A model generated the notes under the pieces. It saw only the letters and a list, made by a program, of their open reading frames with translations. It ran no database searches and was not told the DNA's origin. A DNA stretch of 64,000 bases from Marinobacter alexandrii (GTDB lineage Bacteria; Bacteroidota; Bacteroidia; Cytophagales; Cyclobacteriaceae), in contig JBDWTN010000007.1 in assembly GCA_039984955.1 (NCBI GenBank), forward strand, positions 2,054,501-2,118,500. Reading direction: 5' to 3'. This document shows, in pieces, positions 7,051 to 15,169 of the stretch. A program made the translations under genes and the position numbers. Position 1 is the first letter of the stretch. Every line of letters starts with the position of its first letter.

Positions 7051-8512
7051 ACTTGTAAAGCTCTTTTCCCGCTTCATAGTATTTATCTCCTTTAATCCAG
7101 AATGGTGACTTCTTAGCATTACCAATCATACGACATGCATACACATAACTTCTAAAGAATTTTTCGAGATAAACATAATCTAGCGTATTTGGATTATCTC
7201 CAGCTTGATGATAGTATTTAGTTATCTCATCATCGAACGCAGTAAATCCCATACTAAATGTCGGTGCTGGAATTCCTTTTGCAGCAAACCTCACATTATC
7301 AGACCTGTCAAACAACCCTTGTTCTGGTGCAGGGTCTTCAATTGCATCCAGTCCAAAAGCCTCACAAGCCTCTATGATCATTTCCTCTGCAGTGGTTCTT
7401 GTTAAACCAATAATTGTTGCTTTAGAAGTATCATTATAGCCTCCATTATCAGAGTTAAAACAATAAACGATTTTACTCAAGTCTACTGGTGAATTATCAA
7501 CAAAGGCTTTGCTTCCAAGTAGTCCTTTTTCTTCTCCAGTAAATAAAACAAACATAGCAGATCTTTTTGTTGGGGTTTTCGCAAAGTTTTGAGCGGCTGA
7601 TAGCACCGTAACTGTACCCACAGCATTGTCTCTCGACCCATTATAAATGCTGTCACCATTTGCATCTGCTTGTCCTATTCCTACATGGTCATAGTGAGCT
7701 GAGTACACGATAATTTCGTCTTTCAACTTATTATCTGAACCTTCTACAAACCCAACAATATTCTGCGAGTTGAATTTTTCGATATTCGACCCTGAAATTG
7801 AAATAGATGCATTTTTTTCTCCTGAAGCATTAAAATCTTCTCCAGACCTGTTCATCCACAGGTGGGTCATTGTTTTTTCATCTTCTCCTCCTTCATCTAA
7901 AACAACTTGATCTCCAGAAAAATACCTTACAAGGAAGTTCCATGGAATCTGAGGTGAATTGTATAGCTCTACCAATGCGAGACCCCCAAGCTCAGATACC
8001 TTAGCTCGTTTTTCAGCTGACTGGCCAAACCATTCTTGTGGGCTATCACTTTCTCCATCTCCACAGATAGCAACAACGATCTTTCCCTCTATTTCCGTTT
8101 TTTCTAAATCCTCATCAGAGCCATAGTTCACAAAAACAAAATCTCCTGAAATATTCGAGTTATCTCCTTCCAGCATAAAAAAATCGTCCTGAAACTTATA
8201 TTCAGAATTGCCCAAAATTAAAGTACCTGTATTGGCTGGGCTTACTTTTTTCATGGCCACTGGCTGAAAATAGCTCTCCATGCCAGGAGCCATTTGGACT
8301 CCATACTCAATGAAACGACTTTCAAGATATTTTGCAGCTACTTTTAATCCGCGAGAAGGAGTATCTCTTCCTTCCAACTCATCAGAGGCTAGAAAACCAA
8401 TATGACTTTTTATAATATTTTGATCAACAGATTGTTCAGCCAGATCTTTATCCGTTTGGGAAAATGATAAGAGCGTACTGAGAATAAATGTAAGTGATAG
8501 AATTTTTTTCAT
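7049..8512 (-). CDS. Secreted M28-family zinc peptidase
   Basis: This 487-residue protein begins with a signal peptide (MKKILSLTFILSTLLSFSQT) and carries the M28 aminopeptidase/glutaminyl cyclase-like fold. The metal-site motifs appear in the usual order: SAHYDHVG (His), GSRDNAVG (bridging Asp), FTGEEKGLLGS (catalytic Glu-Glu), FNSDNGG (Asp) and KYYHQAGD (His). A protease-associated-like insert seems to lie between about residues 115 and 240. The protein would act in the periplasm or outside the cell and remove N-terminal amino acids from peptides. It is a single-gene unit with a terminator directly after the stop. The exact peptide preference is unknown. Confidence 0.93.
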   Translation of the reverse strand: MKKILSLTFILSTLLSFSQTDKDLAEQSVDQNIIKSHIGFLASDELEGRDTPSRGLKVAAKYLESRFIEYGVQMAPGMESYFQPVAMKKVSPANTGTLILGNSEYKFQDDFFMLEGDNSNISGDFVFVNYGSDEDLEKTEIEGKIVVAICGDGESDSPQEWFGQSAEKRAKVSELGGLALVELYNSPQIPWNFLVRYFSGDQVVLDEGGEDEKTMTHLWMNRSGEDFNASGEKNASISISGSNIEKFNSQNIVGFVEGSDNKLKDEIIVYSAHYDHVGIGQADANGDSIYNGSRDNAVGTVTVLSAAQNFAKTPTKRSAMFVLFTGEEKGLLGSKAFVDNSPVDLSKIVYCFNSDNGGYNDTSKATIIGLTRTTAEEMIIEACEAFGLDAIEDPAPEQGLFDRSDNVRFAAKGIPAPTFSMGFTAFDDEITKYYHQAGDNPNTLDYVYLEKFFRSYVYACRMIGNAKKSPFWIKGDKYYEAGKELYK

Positions 8513-8545
8513 CGTAGGTAAATTTTGAACAAGATAACTACAAAT

Positions 8546-8580
8546 AAAAAAAGGACGGCCTTCACTCGAAAGACCGTCCT
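8546..8580 (-). terminator. Intrinsic terminator of the fad operon
   Basis: On the minus strand, AGGACGG-TCTTT-CGAGTG-AAGG-CCGTCCT forms a strong hairpin followed by a run of seven T. It lies 24 bases past the thiolase stop codon, so it ends the marR-fadB-fadA transcript. The next gene downstream (M28 peptidase) therefore probably has its own promoter. Confidence 0.85.
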
Positions 8581-8603
8581 ATTCATTTATCAATTAATTA
8601 TTT

Positions 8604-9779
8604 CTAGTTGAGGAATTCATAGATTCCAGCAACTCCTTGGCCTCCTCCAACACAGGCTGTCACCATACCATATTTTCCGTTTCTTCTTCTCATCTCGTTG
8701 AAAAGCGAAATGGAAAGTTTTGCTCCTGTACATCCAAGTGGATGACCAAGTGCTATTGCTCCTCCATTCACATTCAATTTACTCGTATCTAAATCTAGCC
8801 CGCGAATAACACCGAGCGATTGAGCCGCAAAAGCCTCATTTAATTCGATTAGGTCTAGGTCATTTTGTTTAATTCCTGCTTGCTTAAGTGCTTTTGGTAC
8901 GGCTTCAACAGGACCTATGCCCATTATTCTTGGATCAACACCAGCAGCGGTATAGCTCACCATGCGTGCAATAGGCTCAAGATTATGTTCTTTCACCATT
9001 TTCTCACTCATCACCATAACAAATGCTGCTCCATCTGAAGTGGGCGAGGAGTTTCCAGCCGTCACTTGCCCTCCTTGTTTAAAAGCAGGTCGAAGTTTTG
9101 CAAGTGTATCCATATTTGTTTCTTGCCTAACACACTCATCTGTATCTACGACAAATTCCTTTTTATGACGTTTTCCATCTTCACCAACGTAAGTCTCTTC
9201 TACCGTAATAGGAACAATTTCATCTTTAAATTTCCCGTCCTTAATCGCTTTTGCCGCTTTCTGATGAGATTCCATAGCAAATTGATTAGAATCTTCTGCC
9301 GAGATATCAAAATCATTGGCAACTTCCTCAGCAGTTAAACCCATGTTCAAATAATATTCTGGATGTTTCTCTGCTATTTTCCAGTTGAGCGCGGCTTTGT
9401 ATCCCATCATCGGAACAAGAGACATTGATTCGGTTCCTCCTGCGATAATACAATCTGCTGTACCAGAATGTACTCTTGCACATGCCAAGTGGATCGCTTC
9501 TAATCCTGATCCACAGTATCTGTTGATAATCATTCCCGGAACAGAAATAGGTAAAGACAATAAGGAAATGTATCGTCCCATTTGAAGTCCTTGCTCTGCT
9601 TCTGGAATGGCATTGCCAACAATTAAATCATCCACTCGTGTGGCATCAAAATCTTTAACTGATCCAACCAGATGCTTGATAACATCTGCTGCTAAATCAT
9701 CTGGGCGATAGAAGCGAAAGCCTCCTTTTTTGGCTCTGCCCACAGCCGATCTATATCCTGCTACTATATATGCGTTCAT
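8604..9779 (-). CDS. fadA: Acetyl-CoA C-acyltransferase (3-ketoacyl-CoA thiolase)
   Basis: This 391-residue thiolase catalyses the last step of beta-oxidation, the CoA-dependent cleavage of 3-ketoacyl-CoA. The nucleophilic cysteine is C89 in NRYCGSGLE. The other conserved motifs are [14 protein letters not shown] (His) and the C-terminal ACVGGGQG (Cys). The length matches the family. The start at 9779 lies 20 bases after the stop of the multifunctional enzyme upstream, forming one operon. The gene symbol is by function; the protein could equally be called FadI or an acetyl-CoA acetyltransferase, because chain-length preference is not visible. Confidence 0.93.
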   Translation of the reverse strand: MNAYIVAGYRSAVGRAKKGGFRFYRPDDLAADVIKHLVGSVKDFDATRVDDLIVGNAIPEAEQGLQMGRYISLLSLPISVPGMIINRYCGSGLEAIHLACARVHSGTADCIIAGGTESMSLVPMMGYKAALNWKIAEKHPEYYLNMGLTAEEVANDFDISAEDSNQFAMESHQKAAKAIKDGKFKDEIVPITVEETYVGEDGKRHKKEFVVDTDECVRQETNMDTLAKLRPAFKQGGQVTAGNSSPTSDGAAFVMVMSEKMVKEHNLEPIARMVSYTAAGVDPRIMGIGPVEAVPKALKQAGIKQNDLDLIELNEAFAAQSLGVIRGLDLDTSKLNVNGGAIALGHPLGCTGAKLSISLFNEMRRRNGKYGMVTACVGGGQGVAGIYEFLN

Positions 9780-9799
9780 GTTTTTTCAATTTTTAATTA

Positions 9800-12181
9800 T
9801 CAATTACGGAGTGGTTTACCCTTGAAAAGTATACTTTGAATTCTTTCTAATGTTTTCGGTTCTCCGCAAAGGCTTAAAAACGCTTCACGTTCTAGGTCCA
9901 GCAAGTATTGCTCTGAAACTTTCGTTGGAGCAGATAAATCTCCTCCTGCCATAATCCAAGCTAGTTTTTGCCCAATTTTTTGATCATGTTCAGAAATGTA
10001 GCTTCCATATTTCATTCCTCCTATGCCTGCATGAAACATCGCAAGCGCTGATTTACCTTGAACTTTGATATTATCTCTTTCTACAGGTTGGGTATAGCCT
10101 GCATCCGCAAGTGCTACTACTTTATCCTTGGCATCCGTCAATAACCTTTTCCTATTTAAAGTGATTTCATCACCTCCTTTCAAAATATGCATTTTTCTAG
10201 CTTCAGCAGCGGATGTCGCAACTTTAGCCGTAGCAATATTCATGAAATATTCTTGTAATGTATTTAACTCAGGGTCTCCTGGCGTATAATCATCTGCAGC
10301 GCGGAGTGTCATTTCCTTTGTTCCTCCTCCTCCAGGAATTAAGCCCACACCAACTTCTACCAAACCTACATACGATTCTGCATGTGCTTGGATAGCGTCA
10401 CAGTGTAAGGAAAGTTCACAGCCTCCTCCAAGCACAAGGCCAGAAGTAGCTGCCACTACGGGAACACTCGAAAACCGAGCTTTGGTCATGGTATTTTGGA
10501 ACGTACGAATCATCAAGTCTATTTCGTCAAATTCTTGATCAACTGCATACATAAATAACATAGCAAGATTTGCTCCTGCTGAAAAATTCTGTCCTTCATT
10601 TCCGATTACCACTCCTCGAAAATCTTTTTCCGCCATGGTAATGGCAGTGTTTATTCCCTCAATCACATCGGCATCTACAGAATTCATCTTAGTATGAAAC
10701 TCAAGATTCAGCACACCATCTCCAATATCGTAAATGGTAGCGCCAGGCTTGTCCCATACTTTTTTGTTTGCTTTAAATGCATCCAAAAAGATCAGCCCTT
10801 CTGTTCCCGGAATTACTTTGTATGATTTTGATGGAATATCATAATAGTGCTTTTTTCCATTTTCAAAATTGTAGAAAGACTTGTGTCCAGCATCTAGCAT
10901 TTCTTGTACCCAACTTGCTGGCTCCATTCCAGCTTCTTTCATTTTGGTAACTGTTTCTTCAACTCCAAGAACATCCCAAGATTCAAACGGGCCTAGCTCC
11001 CATGCAAACCCTGCTGCCACAGCCTGATCAATTCTATACAATTCATCTGCAATCTCAGGAATTCTATTCGTGCAATATTTGAAAAGATCGTAAAAGGTTT
11101 TTCTATAAAAGTCACCTGCTTTTCCTTCATCCTTTAAAAGAATCGGTAAACGCTCCCTAACATCTTCAATATTCTTAGTTGTATCCATCACATCGAACTT
11201 GGCCTTTGATTTTGGCTCATATTCAAGTGTTTTTAGATTTAACTCCAGAATTTCAGATTTTCCATCCTTTTTAACTTTCTTATAGAAACCTTGGCCCGTT
11301 TTATCACCTAGCCATTTATTCTCCGATAGAGATTTTACGACTTTAGGAAGTTTAAACTTCTCTCTAGACTCGTCTTTTTCGAGTGCAGCATAGAGATTAT
11401 TTGAAACATTTACCAATGTATCAAGACCAACAAGATCTGATGTCCGAAAGGTTGCCGATTTAGCATGTCCAATAACTGGCCCTGTAAGTTTGTCAACTTC
11501 ATTCACTGTTAATCCAAGTTCATCTACAACATGAATGGTGGACATCATGCCATAGACTCCAATTCGGTTAGCAATAAACGCTGGTGTGTCTTTGCAGAGC
11601 ACTGTTTCTTTTCCTAGATATAGATCTCCGTAGTGCATGAAGAAATCAATAATCTCAGGATCTGTTTTAGTGGTAGGGATGATCTCCAATAGTCGAAGAT
11701 ATCTTGGAGGATTGAAGAAGTGAGTTCCGCAGAAATGCTTCTGAAAATCATCGCTTCTTCCGTCTAGCATAAGATGAATAGGAATGCCTGATGTATTTGA
11801 AGTAATAAGGGTTCCAGAAATTCGATGCTGTTCTACTTTCTCGAATAGAGATTTCTTGATATCTAAATTCTCTACAACTACTTCAATGATCCAATCAACT
11901 TCTTTGATTCGCTGTAAATCATCATCAAAATTTCCTGTCTCAATCAGACTCGCCTTAGACTTATCGTAGAGCGGAGAAGGGTTTGATTTAATAGCTGTTT
12001 GCAATGCATCGTTTACCAGTTTATTCCTAGCTGAAAGATTATCTGTGTCTTTCTCGGATAAATCCCGAGGAACGATATCAAGCAATATCACCTCTACGCC
12101 AATATTGGCGAAGTGACAGGCAATACGTGATCCCATTATTCCGGATCCAAGAACTGCTGCTTTCTTAATGGTTCGTTTCAT
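9800..12181 (-). CDS. fadB: 3-hydroxyacyl-CoA dehydrogenase / enoyl-CoA hydratase multifunctional enzyme
   Basis: This 793-residue fusion carries two beta-oxidation activities. Residues about 8-190 are the NAD-binding 3-hydroxyacyl-CoA dehydrogenase domain (VLGSGIMGSR). C-terminal dehydrogenase domains follow at about 195-300 and 350-430. A crotonase fold follows at about 470-700 with the oxyanion-hole stretch NFSAGANL and the GLVLGGGCELSL motif. The order dehydrogenase-then-hydratase is the reverse of E. coli FadB and is typical of enzymes from this phylum and Gram-positives. It is the middle gene of marR-fadB-fadA. No acyl-CoA dehydrogenase is present here, so that first step must be encoded elsewhere. 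Confidence 0.93.
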   Translation of the reverse strand: MKRTIKKAAVLGSGIMGSRIACHFANIGVEVILLDIVPRDLSEKDTDNLSARNKLVNDALQTAIKSNPSPLYDKSKASLIETGNFDDDLQRIKEVDWIIEVVVENLDIKKSLFEKVEQHRISGTLITSNTSGIPIHLMLDGRSDDFQKHFCGTHFFNPPRYLRLLEIIPTTKTDPEIIDFFMHYGDLYLGKETVLCKDTPAFIANRIGVYGMMSTIHVVDELGLTVNEVDKLTGPVIGHAKSATFRTSDLVGLDTLVNVSNNLYAALEKDESREKFKLPKVVKSLSENKWLGDKTGQGFYKKVKKDGKSEILELNLKTLEYEPKSKAKFDVMDTTKNIEDVRERLPILLKDEGKAGDFYRKTFYDLFKYCTNRIPEIADELYRIDQAVAAGFAWELGPFESWDVLGVEETVTKMKEAGMEPASWVQEMLDAGHKSFYNFENGKKHYYDIPSKSYKVIPGTEGLIFLDAFKANKKVWDKPGATIYDIGDGVLNLEFHTKMNSVDADVIEGINTAITMAEKDFRGVVIGNEGQNFSAGANLAMLFMYAVDQEFDEIDLMIRTFQNTMTKARFSSVPVVAATSGLVLGGGCELSLHCDAIQAHAESYVGLVEVGVGLIPGGGGTKEMTLRAADDYTPGDPELNTLQEYFMNIATAKVATSAAEARKMHILKGGDEITLNRKRLLTDAKDKVVALADAGYTQPVERDNIKVQGKSALAMFHAGIGGMKYGSYISEHDQKIGQKLAWIMAGGDLSAPTKVSEQYLLDLEREAFLSLCGEPKTLERIQSILFKGKPLRN

Positions 12182-12206
12182 TTATCTATTTTCTTTATTA
12201 ATTAGC

Positions 12207-12701
12207 TTATTGATTCTGTAAAAGTCCGCTACTAGCAAACTCATTTGAGATTTCTTCCGCGATCTTATTGAAGAGAGATGGTTCATCAATGATTGCATTA
12301 ATCTGTTGAACAACAGTGAAGAAATCATTAAGTCTTTCTTGTGGAATAAGTGTTTGAATTTTCGTGTTAAACTCCCTCACAGCTCTTCGAGATAATTCTC
12401 GCTTTTCCTGACCTAGATCTGAAAGAAAAATTCGAACTGAGCGACCATCGGTTGGATCTTTTTCGCGATAAACCCATCCCTTTTCTTCCATCGCTTTCAA
12501 CATACGGGTCAAACTTCTTGACTCCATGCCTAATAAGGGAGCTATCTTAGTAGCAGGGGTTCCATTTTCTACATCTATGTTTAATAAAACAAAGCCAGTA
12601 GAAGCAGTCACATCATATTTCGCGCCGAATTGATTGTACATGCGAGAGATGCTGTGCCATAATCCCTTAATGTTATAGTCTACCGTTTCTTCTCTTTTCA
12701 T
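12207..12701 (-). CDS. MarR-family transcriptional regulator of the fad operon
   Basis: This 164-residue winged-helix regulator has the MarR layout: N-terminal dimer helices, then the DNA-binding stretch PATKIAPLLGMESRSLTRMLKAME, then a wing with the conserved D-x-R (DPTDGRSVRIFLS), and a C-terminal helix. It is the first gene of the operon, 25 bases ahead of fadB, so it most likely controls beta-oxidation, perhaps in response to acyl-CoA. A 12-base perfect palindrome at 12741-12752 and a TAnnTTTG promoter element at 12722-12729 (minus strand) lie in front of it. The ligand is inferred from context. Confidence 0.92.
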   Translation of the reverse strand: MKREETVDYNIKGLWHSISRMYNQFGAKYDVTASTGFVLLNIDVENGTPATKIAPLLGMESRSLTRMLKAMEEKGWVYREKDPTDGRSVRIFLSDLGQEKRELSRRAVREFNTKIQTLIPQERLNDFFTVVQQINAIIDEPSLFNKIAEEISNEFASSGLLQNQ

Positions 12702-12721
12702 CTTATTAATGCTCTAGTATT

Positions 12722-12752
12722 CAAATATAGCAAAATTTGTTATGCATGCATA
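12722..12752 (-). promoter_or_regulatory. marR promoter element and palindromic operator candidate
   Basis: Read on the minus strand, TATATTTG at 12729-12722 matches the Bacteroidota -7 element TAnnTTTG, about 20 bases ahead of the marR start. Just upstream, TATGCATGCATA (12741-12752) is a perfect 12-base palindrome covering the place expected for the -33 element, a position where a dimeric MarR protein would block its own promoter. The palindrome also lies upstream of the divergent gene at 12795. Confidence 0.45.
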
Positions 12753-12794
12753 CTATTTTTCCTTCTGCCTGCTTTTCATCTTAGCTTTGACGAT

Positions 12795-13352
12795 ATGGAA
12801 GAAAAAGGTATCCCGAAAGAGTTCCATTCGTTTGAGACAAATGCTCCTTTTGAACAGTGCATTGAATGTGAGAAATATCTGCTTGATGATGATACTGAAT
12901 ACATTATTGAAAAGGCTGTCAAAAATTATGAAGGATATTCTGCTAAGGATATTGTCTTTGATTATGCAATTTGTATGGATTGTGCCGAAACCATGCGTAA
13001 AGAAATATCGAAAGAGTCATGGGAAAGTATGATGAGATACTTTCAGGAGAATATTGATATTCAATCCAGATTAGAAATGCATAATCAGTCACCAGAAGAG
13101 GGTCTCAAATCCTGCATGATTAAAAAGACTCAACTCAATGATTGCGGGGAATACCAAATTTATGCTCATTGTAAAGGCAACAAAATTAATATGGAAAACC
13201 CTCCTTACATGATTTCAGGAGAGGTAATGGAAGAGCTTCTGCCCCTTCTGTCTGATAAAACCATTGATGAAATGAATGGCTTTCTGGATAAGCATTTTTC
13301 ACCAGATCCTTCTTTGATGGAGCCTACTCCACCTAGATTGATTTTGGTTTGA
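12795..13352 (+). CDS. Conserved-looking hypothetical protein with paired cysteines (185 aa)
   Basis: The protein has two CxxC pairs close together, C-I-E-C (about residues 16-19) and C-M-D-C (about 58-61), which could form one zinc or iron site. The rest is acidic and helical, ending in a proline-rich PTPPRLILV tail. No signal peptide or membrane helix is visible. The start ATG at 12795 is the first good one in frame. It is divergent from marR across a 93-base gap containing a palindrome. I do not recognise the family, and no function is claimed beyond likely metal binding. Confidence 0.75.
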   Translation: MEEKGIPKEFHSFETNAPFEQCIECEKYLLDDDTEYIIEKAVKNYEGYSAKDIVFDYAICMDCAETMRKEISKESWESMMRYFQENIDIQSRLEMHNQSPEEGLKSCMIKKTQLNDCGEYQIYAHCKGNKINMENPPYMISGEVMEELLPLLSDKTIDEMNGFLDKHFSPDPSLMEPTPPRLILV

Positions 13353-13373
13353 GAGTTTTTAGTTAAAAGTGTA

Positions 13374-13595
13374 TCAATTCACATCAAGTCTCTGTAAAAG
13401 ATAAATTTTACCTTTTTCATTGACGTAAGACTCGAATTCCTTTTTCTTAAACAATCTTTGAAACGTTGATAAGCTTCTTTCCTCCTCAGGTTCTACTACT
13501 TTTAGCTTTTCAACAAAGGCTTTAAGGTTTGTATCAAAAAACACAACTTTTCCTTCATAAATTGCTACATATATTTTTTTTAAACTACTATTCAA
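13374..13595 (-). CDS. Small hypothetical protein (73 aa), divergent from a metallopeptidase/deaminase cassette
   Basis: The frame encodes a compact protein: a beta-like segment (KIYVAIYEGKVVFF), a charged helix, and a basic end (YVNEKGKIYLLQRLDVN). No ATG is available. The furthest start is TTG at 13595, and an in-frame stop lies shortly upstream. Its composition (AT-rich, lysine-rich) matches the cassette at 13645-15752 and not the fad genes. An inverted repeat (13597-13623) lies right at its start, between it and the cassette. It could be the cassette's regulator or antitoxin-like partner, but that is only a guess from the arrangement. Confidence 0.55.
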   Translation of the reverse strand: MNSSLKKIYVAIYEGKVVFFDTNLKAFVEKLKVVEPEEERSLSTFQRLFKKKEFESYVNEKGKIYLLQRLDVN

Positions 13596-13596
13596 T

Positions 13597-13623
13597 TTGA
13601 ATATATAAGTAATATATGTTCAA
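13597..13623. promoter_or_regulatory. Imperfect palindrome between divergent genes (operator candidate)
   Basis: TTGAA-T-ATATA-AGTAA-TATAT-G-TTCAA is an inverted repeat with ten matching bases per arm and one mismatch. It sits between the start of the 73-residue gene and two direct copies of TATATTTG (13632-13639 and 13640-13647), each matching the TAnnTTTG -7 promoter element. This is the usual layout of an autoregulated divergent promoter. Confidence 0.5.
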
Positions 13624-13644
13624 AACGACCATATATTTGTATAT

Positions 13645-14049
13645 TTGTTCAACGCTAAGTTAAGCAAAAGCTTGTACTATAGGGCTTGTGCGGAAAACCT
13701 CTTAATAGGAGCAATAGAATATAGTTTACAAAAAACCGTTATTAAAGGCATGCTATACTCCAAATCACATTCATCAGAAAGCTTTAGTTTATTTACCCTA
13801 TTTATAAGCCAGTATTTGAATGGACAAGCTAAATACAAAGACATAATTGACAATGTGATTGTTGAAGCTCATTCGTTAGCAATCGGAGAAAAGCAAATCT
13901 TTCAAGTCGATAGAGATAAATTAAAAATCATAGTTCATCTAAAAAACGCTGATACGAAGTTTTTTCAAAGAATTGACCCTGATCAGTTAAAAATAGATGA
14001 TTACAGAAAGTTAAAGACTCTTTTAAGCCAAGAATCGATAGATGCTTAA
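13645..14049 (+). CDS. Hypothetical protein (up to 134 aa), first gene of an accessory cassette
   Basis: The frame is open from TTG 13645. That codon overlaps a promoter-like TATATTTG copy, so the true start may be the in-frame TTG at 13672 (giving 125 residues). The N-terminal half looks helical (SLYYRACAENLLIGAIEYSL). The C-terminal half is lysine-rich and mixed alpha/beta (DRDKLKIIVHLKNADTKFF). There is no signal peptide. Its stop overlaps the start of the metallopeptidase gene by 8 bases, so the two are translationally coupled. I do not recognise the family. It may be a partner or substrate of the peptidase. Confidence 0.65.
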   Translation: MFNAKLSKSLYYRACAENLLIGAIEYSLQKTVIKGMLYSKSHSSESFSLFTLFISQYLNGQAKYKDIIDNVIVEAHSLAIGEKQIFQVDRDKLKIIVHLKNADTKFFQRIDPDQLKIDDYRKLKTLLSQESIDA

Positions 14050-15169
14050 ACTTCTAGAACTGCATTTTGCACAACTAGAAAAAGCATGGAGTAAATCTAA
14101 ATTCAATGTCTATTCCGATCCTAAAAAAGGAGATTACCATAACCTTCTTGAAAGACTCTTTAACAAAATAAAAGTTGAAGATTTTACTTCTTTGGATGAA
14201 GAAGAGATTAGAGAGTTAAAAGTATTAATAGACTTTTTCTTTAAGAATTTAGAATATCTTAATTCAACGACTTTAAATAATATCCCATTTGAGATTATAA
14301 AATCTTTAGAAATCGTTCTAAGGAGTTGGGTTAAAGATTCTGAAAAATATATTATTGTTACTTCGCTACTAGATCAAATGGACTTTTATTTTGATCCAAC
14401 ATTATACACAGTACAGTATTATTATGATGTAATTAAAGAAAGATATAGTATTGATTTTGAAAATCGCTTAATACAAATATCTCTGCCTAAACTCTTATCA
14501 AATGATTACTTAGCTGCCTCCGTCCTGTATCACGAGTTGGGGCATTTTATTGATAAACATTTCCGAATCTCTGAAACGATAGTTTTAGAAATGGATGAAA
14601 ATCCCAAAATCAAAGAACGTTTAATTAGCGAAGAATATATTCCAGATTTTATAGCAGATGAAAACGACTATCTTGAAAGCCACCTAATGGAATATTTTGC
14701 GGACATATTTGCTGCAACATACCTAGGTAACTCTTGTATTAAATACTTAGAGTTTTTAGACATTGAAAGATATAATGAAGTTTCCTATACTCATCCTTCA
14801 ACATTGAACAGAAGTAAAATTGTTGACTCATATTTACAAAACGATAAAAATACACTCCTGGATCTAATAAATAAGTATACTAAGCTTATTACTGAGCAGG
14901 AATTTATACCTATAATAAATAATCTGAGTATTGATTCTTTTAATCATCTAATTCCTGAAGAGATTGATTCTGAAATCAATATTCACATGGTTTATGAAAA
15001 AATATGGGGTTTATGGTCAGGCGACTGGAATGAAATTTCAGAAAAAAACAACTTTCAATTCACGGTTGATCCAGTATTTAAATATGAAATCATCAACAAT
15101 CTTACCGAGAAGACGATAAGTAACTATATTATATCATCAAATTGGAAAGATGTATCTAACAAGAAGTGA
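14042..15169 (+). CDS. Zinc metallopeptidase-like protein with HELGH motif (375 aa)
   Basis: This is a cytoplasmic-looking protein with a zincin site: H164-E-L-G-H168, followed about 50 residues later by E217-Y-F-A-D221, the pattern of gluzincins such as the ImmA/IrrE and M48 groups (two His, one distal Glu, then Ala-Asp). The 160 residues before the site are helical and acidic. The C-terminal 130 residues carry no motif I recognise. No membrane helix or signal peptide is visible, unlike M48 membrane proteases. It overlaps the gene before it by 8 bases and the deaminase-like gene after it by 20 bases. In known systems such peptidases often cleave repressors or activate toxins, but that role is not shown here. 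Confidence 0.8.
   Translation: MLKLLELHFAQLEKAWSKSKFNVYSDPKKGDYHNLLERLFNKIKVEDFTSLDEEEIRELKVLIDFFFKNLEYLNSTTLNNIPFEIIKSLEIVLRSWVKDSEKYIIVTSLLDQMDFYFDPTLYTVQYYYDVIKERYSIDFENRLIQISLPKLLSNDYLAASVLYHELGHFIDKHFRISETIVLEMDENPKIKERLISEEYIPDFIADENDYLESHLMEYFADIFAATYLGNSCIKYLEFLDIERYNEVSYTHPSTLNRSKIVDSYLQNDKNTLLDLINKYTKLITEQEFIPIINNLSIDSFNHLIPEEIDSEINIHMVYEKIWGLWSGDWNEISEKNNFQFTVDPVFKYEIINNLTEKTISNYIISSNWKDVSNKK

Noticed and set aside
12742-13032. Possible 96-codon gene on the plus strand
   Set aside because: It overlaps the better frame starting at 12795 in another phase. The product is a basic, leucine-rich shadow sequence, while the 12795 frame has clear protein-like composition and paired cysteines.
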